Part shown: in pieces, positions 63,102 to 64,000 of the stretch
Position numbering within the stretch: the stretch's first letter is position 1
Layout of the letters: every line of letters starts with the position of its first letter
Source of the DNA: Methanococcoides alaskense
Lineage (GTDB): Archaea > Halobacteriota > Methanosarcinia > Methanosarcinales > Methanosarcinaceae
NCBI RefSeq assembly: GCF_031454185.1
Contig: NZ_JAVDQI010000001.1
Span: 570,749 to 634,748, forward strand
DNA length: 64,000 bases
Direction: 5' to 3'
The notes under the pieces: model-generated
Seen by the model: only the letters and a program-made list of their open reading frames with translations
What the model was told of the DNA's origin: nothing
Database searches by the model: none
Position numbers and translations under genes: made by a program

Positions 63102-63524
63102 TTAATATTTACCGATCAGTTTTGCGACCATCCTATGAACACCATGCATGCTGAGATCCTTCCCAAGATACAGCATAGGACACCTTCCAGTGTAACATTG
63201 ATGATCTGCACAAAGTTCCCTCACAGCAGGAGTATCCGTTTTCCAGTGAACCCAGGTATTTACCACACCTTTCTCGAAAAGGCCTTTCATGGCATCTGCC
63301 GGTTCGGTCTTTGTCAGACCTATCACCGCATTTTCCACACCTTCCGGAGCTTCACCTATAGATTTTATCGCATCTAGCTTGGGCCTATCGGAAAGGTCCA
63401 CAAAATGAACAGTTTTCCCTTTCTTCCTGAGTTCCTCGACCGCCCATTTCATTGCAGGCTTGGTCCCATCACTAACAAGAATGAATTCATCTGCATCCCA
63501 AAACTTCGAATAGGTATTTTCCAT
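63102..63524 (-). CDS. CoA-binding-domain protein (YccU-like)
   Basis: The 140-residue protein begins MENTYSKFWDADEFILVSDG and has the Rossmann-like CoA-binding pattern (VEELRKKGKTVHFVDLSDRP, VENAVIGLTKTEPAD, VVNTWVHWKTDTPAVRELC) and the end CYTGRCPMLYLG. I begin at ATG 63524, preceded by GGGGGTC. Substrate unknown. Confidence 0.8.
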   Translation of the reverse strand: MENTYSKFWDADEFILVSDGTKPAMKWAVEELRKKGKTVHFVDLSDRPKLDAIKSIGEAPEGVENAVIGLTKTEPADAMKGLFEKGVVNTWVHWKTDTPAVRELCADHQCYTGRCPMLYLGKDLSMHGVHRMVAKLIGKY

Positions 63525-63885
63525 TATAATGACCCCCACGATTGAAAACGGTACAGATATTTATATCAAACAAAATAATATAAATAGAGCACCTTTAAGA
63601 ATCAAGGATGTTGACACTTAAAAGACCTTCTATTAACCTCATTATACATTTAAACTACGGATATTTGCCTATTTATCCATAGTCACCGTCGATCACACAC
63701 GAACAATATACACAATGAGATAACTCCACTGGAAATAAGGGGGTCTTTGCGCTAAAACCAGCCAATCTCATTTATAATTAAATAAGCAAGAAGACCACCC
63801 ATTTCAATGAGTGGATGAATTGCGTAAACAGTTGATTGTTCTTGGTTCTGATAGATATTAGTAGTATCAAAACGTATATCACAAT
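63525..63885. mobile_element. 361-base gap ending in the left end of a second TnpB element
   Basis: The left part is AT-rich upstream region of the CoA-binding gene. From about 63790 the sequence CCACCCATTTCAATGAGTGG is a hairpin (CCAC/GTGG) followed by ATGAATTGCG, similar in style to the left end of the first TnpB element. The tnpB start lies about 75 bases on. Confidence 0.5.
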
Positions 63886-64000
63886 ATGCGGAAATCCTAC
63901 AAATCCCGTCTGTACCCGACCAAAGAACAGGAGATTGTCCTGGTCAAAACTCTTGATGTATGCAGATACCTCCACAACGAGTTTCTTGCGGACAGAAGGA
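63886..64000 (+). CDS. tnpB: TnpB, N-terminal fragment (cut by window edge)
   Basis: The frame begins MRKSYKSRLYPTKEQEIVLV and continues CRYLHNEFLADRR to the window edge. The N-terminal block matches the OrfB/TnpB family. It differs from the first tnpB (MLKAYKYRLYPTESQ), so it belongs to another subgroup. Whether it is intact cannot be told. Confidence 0.85.
   Translation, partial: MRKSYKSRLYPTKEQEIVLVKTLDVCRYLHNEFLADRR

Noticed and set aside
63778..63975. 65-codon leftward frame at the right end
   Set aside because: It is antisense to the tnpB start, whose family motif is clear.

Overview
This window comes from a methylotrophic methanogenic archaeon of the family Methanosarcinaceae, probably near Methanolobus or Methanococcoides. 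The evidence is a complete mtrEDCBAFGH operon for the Na+-pumping methyl-H4MPT:CoM methyltransferase, HdrBC-type heterodisulfide reductase subunits, TATA-binding protein, archaeal RNase P protein, cupin-type glucose-6-phosphate isomerase, NrpR-type nitrogen regulator and archaeal SRP RNA. I checked the stop codon of essentially every confident gene, and none ends in TAG. That fits a lineage in which UAG is kept for pyrrolysine. Species is an inference.

Layout. 1-11.2 kb (minus strand): start of a glycosyltransferase, tbp, then a genome-maintenance block of scpB, scpA and smc, an unknown coiled-coil protein, rad50 and mre11. 11.4-21.4 kb: housekeeping genes, namely Pgi with a duplicated leader, NrpRII, RecJ-like and Hjc-like nucleases, DUF1699, a metallo-beta-lactamase-fold protein, Rpp21, tRNA-Ser, 7S SRP RNA, a KaiC-like ATPase and exonuclease VII (xseAB). 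21.6-30 kb: energy metabolism, with hdrC-hdrB, decayed mtr fragments, the mtr operon, and an upstream pair (a 128-residue Cys-rich protein and a U32 peptidase-like protein). 30-33.9 kb: TIM-barrel isomerase, UspA, a DUF2318-like lipoprotein and a MacB-type ABC exporter.

34.1-43.7 kb is AT-richer and accessory, and looks like a defence or mobile island. It holds a YwgA/Panacea-like protein overlapping a Card1-like nuclease gene that is interrupted by one in-frame UAG, a TnpB element, a NERD-superfamily-1 helicase, and a PLD-helicase-DUF3427 protein paired with a NUDIX hydrolase. A HIT gene and a fragment of a second HIT gene sit inside the island, next to a Fic-like remnant.

44-53.4 kb is a self-contained [NiFe]-hydrogenase locus. 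The small and large subunits, maturation protease and HypF run leftward, and hypC-D-A-B-E run rightward from a shared divergent promoter region. I see no cytochrome b subunit and no Tat signal peptide, so the enzyme is probably cytoplasmic. 53.4-64 kb: a cation-chloride-cotransporter remnant, a PGF-CTERM surface protein, tRNA-Gln, a DRG GTPase, MoeA, branched-chain aminotransferase, tRNA-Arg, a molybdate/tungstate ABC transporter, a CoA-binding protein, and the left end of a second TnpB element cut by the window edge. MoeA and the Mod transporter fit together, because methanogens need Mo/W-pterin for formylmethanofuran dehydrogenase.
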